Notes: generated by a model not told the origin, from the letters alone. Positions 9,932 through 19,362 are shown, numbered from the stretch's first letter. The stretch: 64,000 nucleotides of DNA from Melaminivora jejuensis (GCF_017811175.1 NZ_JACWIJ010000002.1:1798001-1862000), one strand, 5' to 3'. Numbers and translations are program-made.

Positions 9932-11602
9932 ATGAAACACCTGCTGAACCTGCTCGCCGCCGTTGCCCTGTTGGTCTGGGGCACGCACCTGGTGCGCACG
10001 GGGGTGCTGCGGGTCTTTGGCGCCAAGCTGCGCACGCTGCTGGCGCGCAGCCTGGGCAACCGCTTCACGGCGGCGCTGTCGGGCATCGGCGTCACGGCGC
10101 TGGTGCAGTCCAGCACGGCAACGTCGCTGATGACGGCCTCCTTCGTCGGCCAGGGCTTGATCTCGCTGCCGGCGGCGCTGGCCGTGATGCGCGGCGCCGA
10201 CATCGGCACAGCCATCATGGCCATGCTGTTCGCGCAAGACCTGTCGTGGCTGTCGCCGGTCTTCATCTTTGTCGGCGTGGTGCTGTTCATCACCCGCCAG
10301 GCCAGCACCGCCGGGCGCGTGGGCCGGGTGTTCATCGGCCTGGGGCTGATGCTGCTGGCGCTGGAGCGCGTGGTGCAGGCCACCGAGCCCATGATGGCCT
10401 CGCCCATCACGCAGATGCTCTTGACCAGCCTGGCCAGCGACCTGTGGATGGAGATCGTGATCGGCGCGGTGCTGGCCATCGTGTCGTACTCCAGCCTGGC
10501 CGTGGTGCTCCTGATTGCCGCCATGGCCGACACGCATGTCGTGCCGCTCGGGATGGCGCTGGGCATGGTGCTGGGCGCCAACCTGGGCAACGGCCTGGCC
10601 GCCGTGCTGACCATGGCGCGCTCCAGCGTCGAGGTGCGCCAGGTGACGATTGGCAACATGGTCTTCAAGATCCTGGGCGTCGCGCTCATGGCGCCCTTCA
10701 TCGAGCTGTGGATCGCGCACGTCGAGCCGCTCCTGCCCGGCACGGCGCACAGCGTGGTGCTGTTCCATCTGGCCTACAACATCATCATCAGCGTCGGCTT
10801 CATCGGCTTTACCGACTGGGTGGCGCACTGGGTGGCGCGCCTTTTGCCCAAGCCCGCGGGTGCGCAGGGCAGCCGCGCGCACCACCTCGATCCCTCGGCG
10901 CTGGCCACGCCGTCGCTGGCCATCTCGTTTGCCGTGCGCGAGGCGCTGTACCAGGCCGATGTGGTCGAGACCATGCTGCTGGGCATCCCGGACGTGATCC
11001 GCAACAACGACGAAGACCTGGCGCAGCGCCTGCGCTGCATGGACGACGAGGTGGACGAGCTGTACTCGTCCATCAAGTACTACCTGACCAAGATCTCGCG
11101 CGACGACCTGGGTGAGGAAGAGTCCCGCCGCTGGGCCGACATCATCAGCTTCACCATCAACATGGAGCAGATCGGCGACATCATCGAGCGCGTGCTGCAG
11201 GACATCGAGGAAAAGAAGATCAAGAAGGGCCGCCAGTTCTCCGAGGCCGGCATGGCCGAGATCACCGAGCTGCACCAGCGCCTGGTCAGCAATCTGCGCC
11301 TGGGCATGAGCGTGTTCCTGAACGGCAACGTGCGCGACGCGCAGCGGCTGCTGGAGGAGAAAGTGCATTTCCGCAACCTGGAGCGCGCCTACGCCACCAG
11401 CCATCTGATGCGCCTGTCGGATCGTGCCGTCAACAGCATGGAGACCAGCTCGCTGCACATCGACCTGATCAGCGACTTGAAGCGCATCAACTCACACATC
11501 AGCTCGATCGCCTATCCCATCCTGGAGTCCGCCGGCGTGCTGGCGCCCAGCCGGCTGAAGAACCCCCGCGCCCACGCCGAGCCGCTGGACGATCACCCCT
11601 GA
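9932..11602 (+). CDS. Na+/phosphate cotransporter family protein with C-terminal PhoU-like domain
   Basis: 556 residues. I start it at MKHLLNLLAAVALLVWGTHL because the upstream in-frame sequence has no membrane-protein character. The N-terminal half carries the two repeated Na/Pi-cotransporter motifs, VQSSTATSLMTASFVG (about 56-71) and the later YSSLAVVLLIAAMAD, among eight or so hydrophobic segments. From about residue 340 it becomes a charged helical domain like PhoU. This matches the YjbB-type architecture, in which the E. coli member exports phosphate. Direction of transport is not readable from sequence. The last ten bases overlap the end of the convergent symporter gene. Confidence 0.9.
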   Translation: MKHLLNLLAAVALLVWGTHLVRTGVLRVFGAKLRTLLARSLGNRFTAALSGIGVTALVQSSTATSLMTASFVGQGLISLPAALAVMRGADIGTAIMAMLFAQDLSWLSPVFIFVGVVLFITRQASTAGRVGRVFIGLGLMLLALERVVQATEPMMASPITQMLLTSLASDLWMEIVIGAVLAIVSYSSLAVVLLIAAMADTHVVPLGMALGMVLGANLGNGLAAVLTMARSSVEVRQVTIGNMVFKILGVALMAPFIELWIAHVEPLLPGTAHSVVLFHLAYNIIISVGFIGFTDWVAHWVARLLPKPAGAQGSRAHHLDPSALATPSLAISFAVREALYQADVVETMLLGIPDVIRNNDEDLAQRLRCMDDEVDELYSSIKYYLTKISRDDLGEEESRRWADIISFTINMEQIGDIIERVLQDIEEKKIKKGRQFSEAGMAEITELHQRLVSNLRLGMSVFLNGNVRDAQRLLEEKVHFRNLERAYATSHLMRLSDRAVNSMETSSLHIDLISDLKRINSHISSIAYPILESAGVLAPSRLKNPRAHAEPLDDHP

Positions 11603-12585
11603 GCCGCCACTGTGGCCGCACGGCCTTGCCGGGCGTAGCGCTGCGCCAGCACCGCGCAGACCATGAGCTGCATTTGGTGGAAGACCATCAGCGGCAGCAC
11701 GATGGCGCCGGCGGCCTCGGAGTCGAACAGCACCTTGGCTATGGGCACGCCGCTGACCAGGCTCTTTTTCGAGCCGCAAAAGACGATGGTGATCTCGTCC
11801 TCGCGCGCAAAGCCCAGGCGCCGCGACAGCCAGGTGGTGAAGGTGAGCGCCAGGCCCAGGATCACCGCGCACACCACCAGCAGCCCGGCCAGCGCCGGCA
11901 GCGGCAGCAACTGCCACAGCCCGCCCGCCACCGCCGCACTGAAGGCCGTATAGACCACCAGCAGCACCGAGCCCTGATCGACGTATTTCAGCGCCGCCGC
12001 GTGGCGGCCCATGAAACCGCCGATCCAGGGCCGCAGCAAGTGCCCAGCGGCAAAGGGCAGCATCAGCTGCACCATGATGCGCAGGATGCCGGCCAGCACA
12101 TCCTGCCCGGCGCTGCCGGCCTGCGGCAGCACCACGCTGACCAGCACCGGCGTGATGAAGATGCCCAGCAGCGTCGAAGCCGAAGCGCTGCACACGGCCG
12201 CCGCCATGTTGCCGCCGGCCACCGCCGTGAAGGCAATCGCCGACTGCACGGTGGCCGGCAGCACGCACAGGAACAGCACGCCGACATACAGCTCGGGCGT
12301 GACCAGCGGCGCCAGCACCGGCTGCAACGCCAGCCCCAGCAACGGAAACAGCGCAAAGGTGCAGCCCACCACCAGCAGATGCAGCCGCCAGTGCCCGATG
12401 CCGGCCAGCACCGCCTGGCGCGACAGCTTGGCGCCGTGCATGAAGAACAGCAGCGCCACCACGCCGACGGTGACGTGCTCCAGCAGCGCGCCCATGCTGC
12501 CGGTCGCAGGCAGGATGCTGGCCAGCGCCACGGTGCCCAGTAGCGCCAGGGTGAAGTTGTCGGGAAGCAGACGGGAGCGGGCCAT
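11593..12585 (-). CDS. Bile acid:sodium symporter (SBF-like) family transporter
   Basis: 330 residues with about ten hydrophobic segments and the features of the SBF-like group typified by YfeH: FFMHGAKLSRQAVLAG near residue 48, LPATVQSAIAFTAVAGGN at about 109-126, and the late FCGSKKSLVSGVPIAKVLF, which holds the predicted sodium-site residues. The transported substrate is unknown in bacteria; a true bile acid role is unlikely. The start ATG is followed by MARSRLLPDNFTLAL. It converges on the Na/Pi transporter gene and overlaps it by ten bases, and a copy of the dispersed repeat lies upstream. Confidence 0.88.
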   Translation of the reverse strand: MARSRLLPDNFTLALLGTVALASILPATGSMGALLEHVTVGVVALLFFMHGAKLSRQAVLAGIGHWRLHLLVVGCTFALFPLLGLALQPVLAPLVTPELYVGVLFLCVLPATVQSAIAFTAVAGGNMAAAVCSASASTLLGIFITPVLVSVVLPQAGSAGQDVLAGILRIMVQLMLPFAAGHLLRPWIGGFMGRHAAALKYVDQGSVLLVVYTAFSAAVAGGLWQLLPLPALAGLLVVCAVILGLALTFTTWLSRRLGFAREDEITIVFCGSKKSLVSGVPIAKVLFDSEAAGAIVLPLMVFHQMQLMVCAVLAQRYARQGRAATVAAQG

Positions 12586-12610
12586 ACGCGCAGGGAAAGC
12601 GGTGAAATTT

Positions 12611-12675
12611 AGATGAAATCCGCCTCAAACCCTTACCAGGCAAGCGATTACAGCTATATAAAAAATAGCTAAAAA
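12611..12675 (+). repeat. Dispersed ~55-bp repeat, copy 4, intergenic
   Basis: GAAATCCGCCTCAAACCCTT, then ACCAGGCAAGCGATTACAGC and TATATAAAAAATAGC, is a near-complete copy. It lies between the symporter gene start and the end of the quinone oxidoreductase pseudogene. Confidence 0.88.
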
Positions 12676-12724
12676 TACTTGCCTGCCTGCCGTGCGGCGC
12701 AGGCGTGAGGACACGCAGGCGCGC

Positions 12725-13707
12725 TCAGGCCAGCGTCAGGATGGTCGAGCCGGTGGTCTTGCGCGCCTCCAGGTCGCGGTGCGCCTGCTGCACCTGCTCA
12801 AGCGGGTAGCGCTGCTCGATATGGATCCTGACCTGCCCGCTGGCCACGACATCGAACAGCTCGTCGGCCATGGCCTGGGTGGCCGCGCGCGAGGTGATGT
12901 GCGAGAACAGCGTCTGGCGCGTGACGTACAGCGAACCCTTGGCCAGCACGCTGGGCGCAAACGGCGGCACCGGCCCGAGGCATTGCCGAAACTGGCCATC
13001 AGGCCGAAGGGGCGCAGGCAGTCGAGCGACTTGTCCCAGGTGTCCTTGCCCACCGAGTCATAGACCACCTTGACGCCGCGCCCGCCGGTGATGTCCTTGA
13101 CGCGCGCAGCGAAGTCCTCCTGCCGGTAGTTGATGGCGTGCGCCGCACCGTTGGCCAGCGCCAGGCGGCACTTGTCGTCGCTGCCGGCAGTGGCGATCAG
13201 CTGCAGGCCCAGGGCGCGCGCCCACTGGCAGGCGATCAGGCCGACGCCGCCGGCAGCGGCGTGGAACAGCACGTGATCGCCCGGCTGCAGGCCCTCCACG
13301 GGCCGGGTCTTCTTCAGCAGGTATTGCGCCGTCAGGCCCTTGAGCATCATGGCCGCGCCGGTCTCGAAGTCGATGGCATCGGGCAACTTGCACACATTCA
13401 TGGCCGGCAGCACGCGCGCTTCGCAATAGCTGCCCGGCGGGTTGCTGGCGTAGGCCACGCGGTCGCCCTCAGCCAGATGCGCGACGCCCGCGCCCACGGC
13501 CTCGACCACGCCGGCGGCCTCCATGCCGATGGTCGCCGGCATGGGCAGCGGATACAGGCCGGTGCGGTGATAGACGTCGATGAAATTCAAGCCGATGGCG
13601 TGGTGGCGGATGCGCACCTCGCCCGGGCCGGGCTGGCCGACCTGGACATCGACGAGTTGCAGCTCTTCGGGGCCGCCGTGCTGGCGGATCTGGATGGCAC
13701 GGGTCAT
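12725..13707 (-). pseudogene. NADPH:quinone oxidoreductase (zinc-free MDR family), frameshifted
   Basis: The gene starts at the ATG at 13707 with an AGGAG nine bases upstream (MTRAIQIRQHGGPEELQLV) and reads as a normal quinone reductase through the Rossmann motif AAAGGVGLIACQWA to FGLMASFGNASG. It then shifts: the frame runs on as an Arg/Pro/Ser-rich tail, while the true continuation (PVPPFAPSVLAKGSLYVTRQ to TTGSTILTLA) is in another frame ending at 12725. Restoring one base in the short run at about 12972-12976 (GGG read as GG on the plus strand) would join the two halves into a 327-residue protein. The lost part includes the C-terminal catalytic-domain helices. This is either a recent single-base deletion or a homopolymer sequencing error. 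Confidence 0.85.
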
Positions 13708-13819
13708 GGGTCTGGTTCTCCTGTCTGGGGTGTGGCATGGGCGGCGCGCGCCCTTGCAGGGCCGGCATGGTGCCACGAGCGCTGCGCCGGCGCCGGCCCG
13801 GGGTTACAGTGGCGCCCCC

Positions 13820-14731
13820 ATGCCTGACCACCGCCCTGCCCTCACTTCCCAGACCGCCCTGCTGCTTGCCACCGCCCCGCTGATGTGGGCCGGCAATGCC
13901 GTGGTCGGGCGCCTGGTGCATTCCATGGTGGCGCCGGTGGCGCTGAATTTCCTGCGCTGGGTGATCGCCTTTGCCCTGCTGGCGCCCCTGGCCTGGCGCG
14001 TGCTGCGCCCGGGCAGCAGCCTGTGGCCGCACTGGCGGCGCTACTGCCTGCTGGGCCTGCTGGGCATAGGCAGCTACAACGCGCTGCAGTACATGGCGCT
14101 GCAGACGTCCTCGCCGCTGAACGTCACGCTGGTCGGCTCGGGCACGCCGATCTGGATGCTGCTGCTGGGCCGGCTGCTGTTCGGCGTGCCGGTGTCGGGG
14201 CGGCAACTGGCCGGGGCGCTGGCCTCGGTGGCCGGCGTGCTGCTGGTGCTCTCGCGCGGCAGCTGGCAGGAGCTGCTGGCGCTGCGCCTGGTGCCGGGCG
14301 ATCTGTACATGGTGCTGGCCACGCTGGCCTGGGCGCTGTACAGCTGGCTGCTGGTGCGCACCGACCAGCCGGCAGGTCTGCGCGCCGACTGGGCGGGCTT
14401 TTTGCTCGCGCAGATGGTCTTCGGCCTGATGTGGTCAGGCGCCTTTGCCGGCGTCGAGTGGTCGCTGGGCATGCGCCGCTTCGAGTGGAGCTGGCCGCTG
14501 GCGGCGGCGCTGGCCTTCATCGCCATCGGCCCGGCGCTGCTGGCGTATCGCTGCTGGGGCCTGGGCGTACAGCGCGCCGGGCCGGTGGTCGGGGGCTTTT
14601 TCATCAACCTGACGCCGCTGTTCGCCGCGCTGCTGTCGGCTGCGTTTCTGGGCGAGTTGCCCCGGCCCTACCACGCGCTGGCCTTCGTGCTGATCGTGGG
14701 CGGCATCGTGGTGTCGTCGCGGCGCAGCTAG
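13820..14731 (+). CDS. EamA/DMT family transporter
   Basis: 303 residues with ten predicted membrane helices in two EamA repeats (about 12-140 and 155-300). It begins MPDHRPALTSQTALLLATAP and contains MWAGNAVVGRLVHSMVAP in helix 1, which matches the RhaT/YdcZ-like metabolite exporters. The substrate is unknown. There is no ribosome site before the ATG; instead a TTACAGT hexamer lies about nine bases upstream, a layout that suggests a leaderless transcript. The stop codon shares a CTAG tetranucleotide with the stop of the convergent GGDEF/EAL gene, so the two genes overlap by four bases. Confidence 0.9.
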   Translation: MPDHRPALTSQTALLLATAPLMWAGNAVVGRLVHSMVAPVALNFLRWVIAFALLAPLAWRVLRPGSSLWPHWRRYCLLGLLGIGSYNALQYMALQTSSPLNVTLVGSGTPIWMLLLGRLLFGVPVSGRQLAGALASVAGVLLVLSRGSWQELLALRLVPGDLYMVLATLAWALYSWLLVRTDQPAGLRADWAGFLLAQMVFGLMWSGAFAGVEWSLGMRRFEWSWPLAAALAFIAIGPALLAYRCWGLGVQRAGPVVGGFFINLTPLFAALLSAAFLGELPRPYHALAFVLIVGGIVVSSRRS

Positions 14732-17409
14732 GGTGCAGCGGCGCCCTGGCGCACCAGCACCTCGAACTGCTCCACCGGCATGGGCCGCGCCAGCAAAAAG
14801 CCCTGGTAGGTGGTGCAGCCGTGCGCGGCCAGGAAGTCGTGCTGCTGCTGCGTCTCCACGCCCTCGGCCACCACGTCCAGCTCCAGATTGCGCGCCATGC
14901 CCAGGATGGTCTGCACCACCACCTCGTCGCTGTGGCGCTCGCCCAGGTACTGCACGAAGGAGCGGTCGATCTTCAGCCGGTGCAGCGGCAGCCGCGTCAG
15001 ATAGGCCAGCGACGAGTAGCCGGTGCCGAAATCGTCCACCACGAAACGCACGCCCCGGGTGCGCAGCTGGTGCATCTTGTCGATGGATTCGGCCACGTTC
15101 TCCAGCACCAGGGATTCGGTCAGCTCCAGCTCCAGCAGGTGCGGGCGCACGCCGGCCTCGGCCATGCAACCCATGACCATGGGCACGAAGTCGTCCTGGC
15201 GGAACTGCCGGGCGCTGACGTTGACGCTCAGGCACAGCTCGCGCAACTGCGGCTCACGCTGCCAGCGCCCCAGCAGGGCGCAGGCCGTGGCCAGCACCCA
15301 GCGCCCAATGGGCACGATCAGCTCGCTTTCCTCGGCCACGGCGATGAACTGCGCCGGCCCCACCAGACCGCGCTGCGGGTGCTGCCAGCGCAGCAGCACC
15401 TCGGCGCCCACCACCCGCCCGGCGCCATCGAACTGCGGCTGCAGGTACAGGCGCAGCTGATCTTCGGGCAGCGCCTGCTTGAGGTCGGCCACCAGCTGCG
15501 CCCGCTCGCTCAGCGCCTGCTGCATGGATGGCGCGAAGAAGCACACGGCGTTGCCGTGCTCCGACTTGGCCTCGTACATGGCGATGTCGGCCTGCTTGAG
15601 CACATCGGTGGCCGTCTGCGGCTCCTGGCCGAACAGGGCCGCACCGATGCTGGCGCTGCTGTGGTGGACATGCCCGTCCAGGGCGTAGGGCTGATTCAGG
15701 CTGGCCAGCACCTTCTCGGCCACGCCGCGCGCCTGGGCCTGCGCCGTGTCCGGGTGGCGATCCAGGCGCAGCAGCACGATGACGAACTCGTCGCCACCCA
15801 GGCGCGCCACGACATCGCCGGCGCGCACAGCGCCCTGCAGGCGCCGCGCCACCTGGCCCAGCAGCAGGTCGCCGACCTCGTGCCCCAGGGTGTCGTTGAG
15901 CGTCTTGAAGCGATCTAGATCGATGAACAGCACCGCCCCATGCAAGCCGGTGCGCAGCGCATCGGCGCCAGCCTGCTCGATGCGCTGCAGCAGCAGGCGC
16001 CGGTTGGCCAGGCCGGTGAGCGGGTCGTAGAAAGCCAGGTGCTCGACATCGGCAGCCGCCTGGTGCAGCTCGGTCACGTCGTGGTAGAGGATGACCACGC
16101 CGCCATCGGGCGTCGGGCGCTCGGTGATCTGCACGATGCGCCCGGTGGGCAGGTGCTGCTCCAGCGGACTGTCCGCCGCCTGCTGGTGGCGCAGGCGCTC
16201 CTCGACCCAGGCGGCCTTGGCCTCGGCGCTGGCGCCGGGCAGGTGGTAATGCACGGTGGCCTGCAGCAGCCGGCGAAACGGCAGGCCCGGCTCCAGCAAC
16301 GGCGCCAGCCAGGGGAAGAACTCCTCGAAGCGAGTGTTCCACTGCACCAGCAGGCCATCGCGATCGAGCAGGACAAAGCCGCTGACCATGACCCCCAAGG
16401 CCTGGTCGAGCAAGGCCTTGGAGCGCGCCAGGGCGCCGCGCGCCAGATCCATCTGGCGGGTGTGCAGGGTGGCCAGGGCGCCGGCCAGCACCAGGCTGGC
16501 AATCAGCAGCAGCGTGGCCGCCGTGCTCAGGCGTGCCAGCGCCGCCCAGTCGGCCAGGGCGGCGGTGCGCGGCAGGCTGGCCGTGACCCACAGCCCGTCA
16601 TACATCAGCGCGCGGGCGCTGACCAGGCCGGGCCGGGCGCGCAGCCGGGTGTACCCCTGCGGGGCACTGGCCGGCGCGCCAGGCGCGTCCTGCAGGGCCA
16701 GGCCCTCCTGGACGTGGCTGCGCTCATCCAGCCCACGCTCGGGGTCGAGTCCGATCAACAGTTCACCCGTGCTGCGCTCCAGGGTCAGCTCGACCTGGCT
16801 GGGCGCCAGGCCCTGCATGAGCACCGCCGCCAGCGCCTCGACCGGTATCTGCGCCGTCGCCAGCAGCCGGCGCCCATCGGGCAGGCGCAGCGGGCGGGCT
16901 ACGGGCAGCACCTGCTGGACGCCATCGGCCCCCGGTACCGGGTTGCCCAGCAGCAGGCCGGGCAAGGCCTGCGCCAACGCCTGCCGGACGAATTCCGGTG
17001 CCGGCAGTCCGCTCGGGGCTGCGCCACCCGGCTCGTCGAAGGCGACGATGGGCCGGCCCGCATCGTCCAGCAGCATGACGTGGCGCAGCATCAGGTTCTG
17101 CCGCGCCACCGCTGCCAGCGCCGGCGCCCGGGCCTGCTCGTACAGGCTCTGCCCGGCGGGCCGGGGCTCGCCCAGCAGCTCCTCGAAGGTGGCCAGCAGC
17201 ACATCCACCGCCAGCAGGGTGCGGTTCATGCCGACCTCGGCGCCCCGGGCCAGGCGTGCCACCCCGGCCCGGCTATCAGCCAGATCGGCGCTGCGCTGCT
17301 TGTACAGCAGCACCAGCACGCTGCCTGCCAGACCGGCGATCAACAGACCCACCAGCACCCAGATCGCCAGATACAGCCGGCGCCCGTGGAGATGCAGCGC
17401 ACTTCTCAT
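14728..17409 (-). CDS. Membrane GGDEF-EAL cyclic di-GMP protein with periplasmic sensor
   Basis: 893 residues. The start is the ATG at 17409, overlapping the stop of the upstream binding-protein gene as ATGA. Order of parts: membrane helix (about 10-33), periplasmic sensor of about 250 residues (dCACHE-like size), second membrane helix (about 287-312), PAS-like domain (about 330-455), GGDEF domain with intact RLGGDEF (about 535-542), then EAL domain. The EAL triplet itself reads EVL (AEVLLRWQHP), but SVNVSARQF, ELTES, DDFGTGYSSL and KIDRSFV, which carry the metal and catalytic residues, are intact. Both synthesis and breakdown of c-di-GMP are therefore possible. Overlap with a TRAP-type binding protein suggests that protein supplies the ligand signal. 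Confidence 0.92.
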   Translation of the reverse strand: MRSALHLHGRRLYLAIWVLVGLLIAGLAGSVLVLLYKQRSADLADSRAGVARLARGAEVGMNRTLLAVDVLLATFEELLGEPRPAGQSLYEQARAPALAAVARQNLMLRHVMLLDDAGRPIVAFDEPGGAAPSGLPAPEFVRQALAQALPGLLLGNPVPGADGVQQVLPVARPLRLPDGRRLLATAQIPVEALAAVLMQGLAPSQVELTLERSTGELLIGLDPERGLDERSHVQEGLALQDAPGAPASAPQGYTRLRARPGLVSARALMYDGLWVTASLPRTAALADWAALARLSTAATLLLIASLVLAGALATLHTRQMDLARGALARSKALLDQALGVMVSGFVLLDRDGLLVQWNTRFEEFFPWLAPLLEPGLPFRRLLQATVHYHLPGASAEAKAAWVEERLRHQQAADSPLEQHLPTGRIVQITERPTPDGGVVILYHDVTELHQAAADVEHLAFYDPLTGLANRRLLLQRIEQAGADALRTGLHGAVLFIDLDRFKTLNDTLGHEVGDLLLGQVARRLQGAVRAGDVVARLGGDEFVIVLLRLDRHPDTAQAQARGVAEKVLASLNQPYALDGHVHHSSASIGAALFGQEPQTATDVLKQADIAMYEAKSEHGNAVCFFAPSMQQALSERAQLVADLKQALPEDQLRLYLQPQFDGAGRVVGAEVLLRWQHPQRGLVGPAQFIAVAEESELIVPIGRWVLATACALLGRWQREPQLRELCLSVNVSARQFRQDDFVPMVMGCMAEAGVRPHLLELELTESLVLENVAESIDKMHQLRTRGVRFVVDDFGTGYSSLAYLTRLPLHRLKIDRSFVQYLGERHSDEVVVQTILGMARNLELDVVAEGVETQQQHDFLAAHGCTTYQGFLLARPMPVEQFEVLVRQGAAAP

Positions 17410-18506
17410 GGTTCGGGGGGCAGCTCGATGCCGTGTATTGGCCCCATGGTGCTGCGCCACAGCTCGGCGCAGCGCGCGCCGCAGCGCTCCAGCCAGCGCG
17501 GCAGCACGCTGGTGCGCACCACCTGCCGGCGCAATTGCTCATCCTGCACACTGGCAGCCACCAGCTTCATGGTGCCGCGCTGGCCGCGCGTGCAGCTGGC
17601 CTGGCCGGTATTGCAGGCTAGGCCCTGGGCCGTCTCTTCCTCGGCACTGTGCCAGATGGCCGCCTCCAGCCGGGGCAGCTGCACCTGCAGCAGCTCACGC
17701 AGGTCAGCCGGCAGCGCCTGCCAGGCTGCGCGGTTGGCGCCGAAGATGGCCAGCCCCCAGGTGATGGGCATGGCGTGCAGGTAGCGCGTGTGCTGGTGCA
17801 GGCTCAGGGCATTGCCGGACATGGTGCCGGTGATGGCGCAGTCCAGCGTGCCGGCCTGGATGCTGGGCATGAACTGGGCAAACGCCAGCAGGCGCGGCTG
17901 CGCGCCCAGGGCAGTGACGAAATCGCCCTGCGCCGCCGAGGACACCCGCACCAGGCGCCCGCGCAAATCCTGCAGCCCGCGCAGGTGCGCCCGGCAAAAC
18001 AGCACCTGCGCCGGATAGACGTAGATGGCCAGCGGCTCCACGCCGTGCTCGCGGCGCAGCGCCTGCTCCAGCGCCGGGCGCGCCGCCGCCAGCGAGGCGC
18101 GCAGCGTGGCCATGTCCGGGTTCAAGCCAGGCAGGTCGGCTGCCGTGTAGTGCGGCTGCTGGGCCGACAGCGAACTCATCAGCACTGTGCCAAGAGGGAC
18201 GACGCCGAGCTGCAGCAGGCGCAGCATGTCTGCACCCGGCACGCCGGCGCGGTCGAAGGCGACGATCTCGGCGCTGTAGCGCCCACCGCTCAGGCGCGCC
18301 AGATCGGCCGTCCAGAAGGGTTTTTCCAGATGCGTGAACTGGGTGACACCGGCCAGGCCGCCGACGACGCGCAGCTTGAGCGGCACCGGCTGCTGGGCCT
18401 GCACGCCGACCGCCAGCGCCAGCAACGTCCCCAGGACAAGCTGGCGGATGCTGGCTGCTGCAGCCTGCGCGGCAGTGCCGCAAGAGCGTGCGATGGACTG
18501 CAGCAT
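17406..18506 (-). CDS. Periplasmic TRAP-type (DctP) solute-binding protein, no cognate permease
   Basis: 366 residues beginning MLQSIARSCGTAAQAAAASI, with a CCAGGAGG site seven bases before the ATG and a signal peptide ending in VGVQAQQ. Downstream the fold of DctP receptors can be followed: an early LKLRVVGGLAG strand, then FCRAHLRGLQDLRGRLVRV and DCAITGTMSGNALSL, where TRAP receptors have the ligand-contacting Arg and Asn region. No DctQ or DctM gene is nearby. Instead the stop overlaps the start of the GGDEF-EAL gene, so co-translation is likely. The most economical reading is a binding protein that works as a periplasmic sensor for that protein; use with a distant transporter is the alternative. 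Confidence 0.85.
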   Translation of the reverse strand: MLQSIARSCGTAAQAAAASIRQLVLGTLLALAVGVQAQQPVPLKLRVVGGLAGVTQFTHLEKPFWTADLARLSGGRYSAEIVAFDRAGVPGADMLRLLQLGVVPLGTVLMSSLSAQQPHYTAADLPGLNPDMATLRASLAAARPALEQALRREHGVEPLAIYVYPAQVLFCRAHLRGLQDLRGRLVRVSSAAQGDFVTALGAQPRLLAFAQFMPSIQAGTLDCAITGTMSGNALSLHQHTRYLHAMPITWGLAIFGANRAAWQALPADLRELLQVQLPRLEAAIWHSAEEETAQGLACNTGQASCTRGQRGTMKLVAASVQDEQLRRQVVRTSVLPRWLERCGARCAELWRSTMGPIHGIELPPEP

Positions 18507-18564
18507 GGTGGCCTCCTGGGGCGGCGTGGAGCTGGAAAAACGGGCGTGGCTGCGTCGGGCGGCG

Positions 18565-19362
18565 TCAGAAGGTGCCGGGGTAGGCGCCGCCGTCGGCCAG
18601 CAGGTTCTGCCCGGTGATGTAGCCAGCCTGCACGCTGCACAGGAAGGCGCAGATGGCGCCGAACTCGCGCGGCGTGCCAAAGCGCCCGGCGGGAATGCGG
18701 GCCTGCTGCGCCTGGCGCTCTGCCTGCAGGCTCCTGCCAGTGTGCGCCGCCCCGGCCTGCAGCGTGGCCGCCAGCCGATCGGTGTCGAAGCGCCCCGGCA
18801 GCAGGTTGTTGATGGTCACGCCGCGCGCTGCGATGGCACTGCGCGCCACGCCGGCCACAAAGCCCGTCAGGCCGCTGCGTGCGCCGTTGGACAGGCCCAG
18901 GATGTCGATAGGGGCCTTCACTGCGCCGGAGGTGATGTTGACGATGCGCCCGAAGCCACGCTCGGCCATGCCGTCCACCGTGGCGCGGATCAGCTCGATG
19001 GGCGTGAGCATGTTGGCGTTCACTGCGTCGAGCCAGGCCTGGCGATCCCAGTCGCGGAAGTTGCCCGGCGGCGGGCCGCCGGCGTTGGTGACCACGATGT
19101 CCAGCGCACTGCCCGGCCCGCCCGGGGCCGCCAGCACAGCCGCGCGCCCTTCGGGTGTGGTGATGTCGGCTGCCACGGCGACGACTTGCACGGCGCTGGC
19201 GCTGGCGCGCACGGCCTGGGCCGCCTGCTGCAGCGCCGCCTCGCCCCGGGCATTGATGACCAAATTGACGCCCTCGGCCGCCAGCGCCTGCGCGCAGCCC
19301 AGCCCCAAGCCCTTGCTGGCGCCGCACACCAGCGCCCATTTGCCCGCAATGCCTAAATCCAT
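18565..19362 (-). CDS. SDR-family oxidoreductase with non-canonical active site
   Basis: 265 residues, classical short-chain dehydrogenase fold. The cofactor motif is CGASKGLGLG (about 14-23), the NAG motif is NAGGPP, and the end is TGQNLLADGGAYPGTF. The catalytic Tyr-x-x-x-Lys is absent: after the NITSGAVK serine, the expected position reads LSNGARSGL, with Ser for Tyr and Arg for Lys. I recall this LSNGAR pattern from a recurrent 3-oxoacyl-reductase-like clade, so it is probably a true subfamily and not decay. Whether it still reduces carbonyls is unclear. It is transcribed in the same direction as the downstream binding protein, 58 bases away, and may share its transcript. Confidence 0.85.
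   Translation of the reverse strand: MDLGIAGKWALVCGASKGLGLGCAQALAAEGVNLVINARGEAALQQAAQAVRASASAVQVVAVAADITTPEGRAAVLAAPGGPGSALDIVVTNAGGPPPGNFRDWDRQAWLDAVNANMLTPIELIRATVDGMAERGFGRIVNITSGAVKAPIDILGLSNGARSGLTGFVAGVARSAIAARGVTINNLLPGRFDTDRLAATLQAGAAHTGRSLQAERQAQQARIPAGRFGTPREFGAICAFLCSVQAGYITGQNLLADGGAYPGTF

Noticed and set aside
14728..14731. CTAG shared by the stop codons of convergent EamA and GGDEF-EAL genes
   Set aside because: A neat overlap but expected now and then in compact genomes; no functional meaning inferred.
15390..15410. EAL motif changed to EVL in the GGDEF-EAL protein, considered as loss of phosphodiesterase activity
   Set aside because: The catalytic Glu is kept and all other metal-binding motifs are intact; EVL variants occur in active enzymes.
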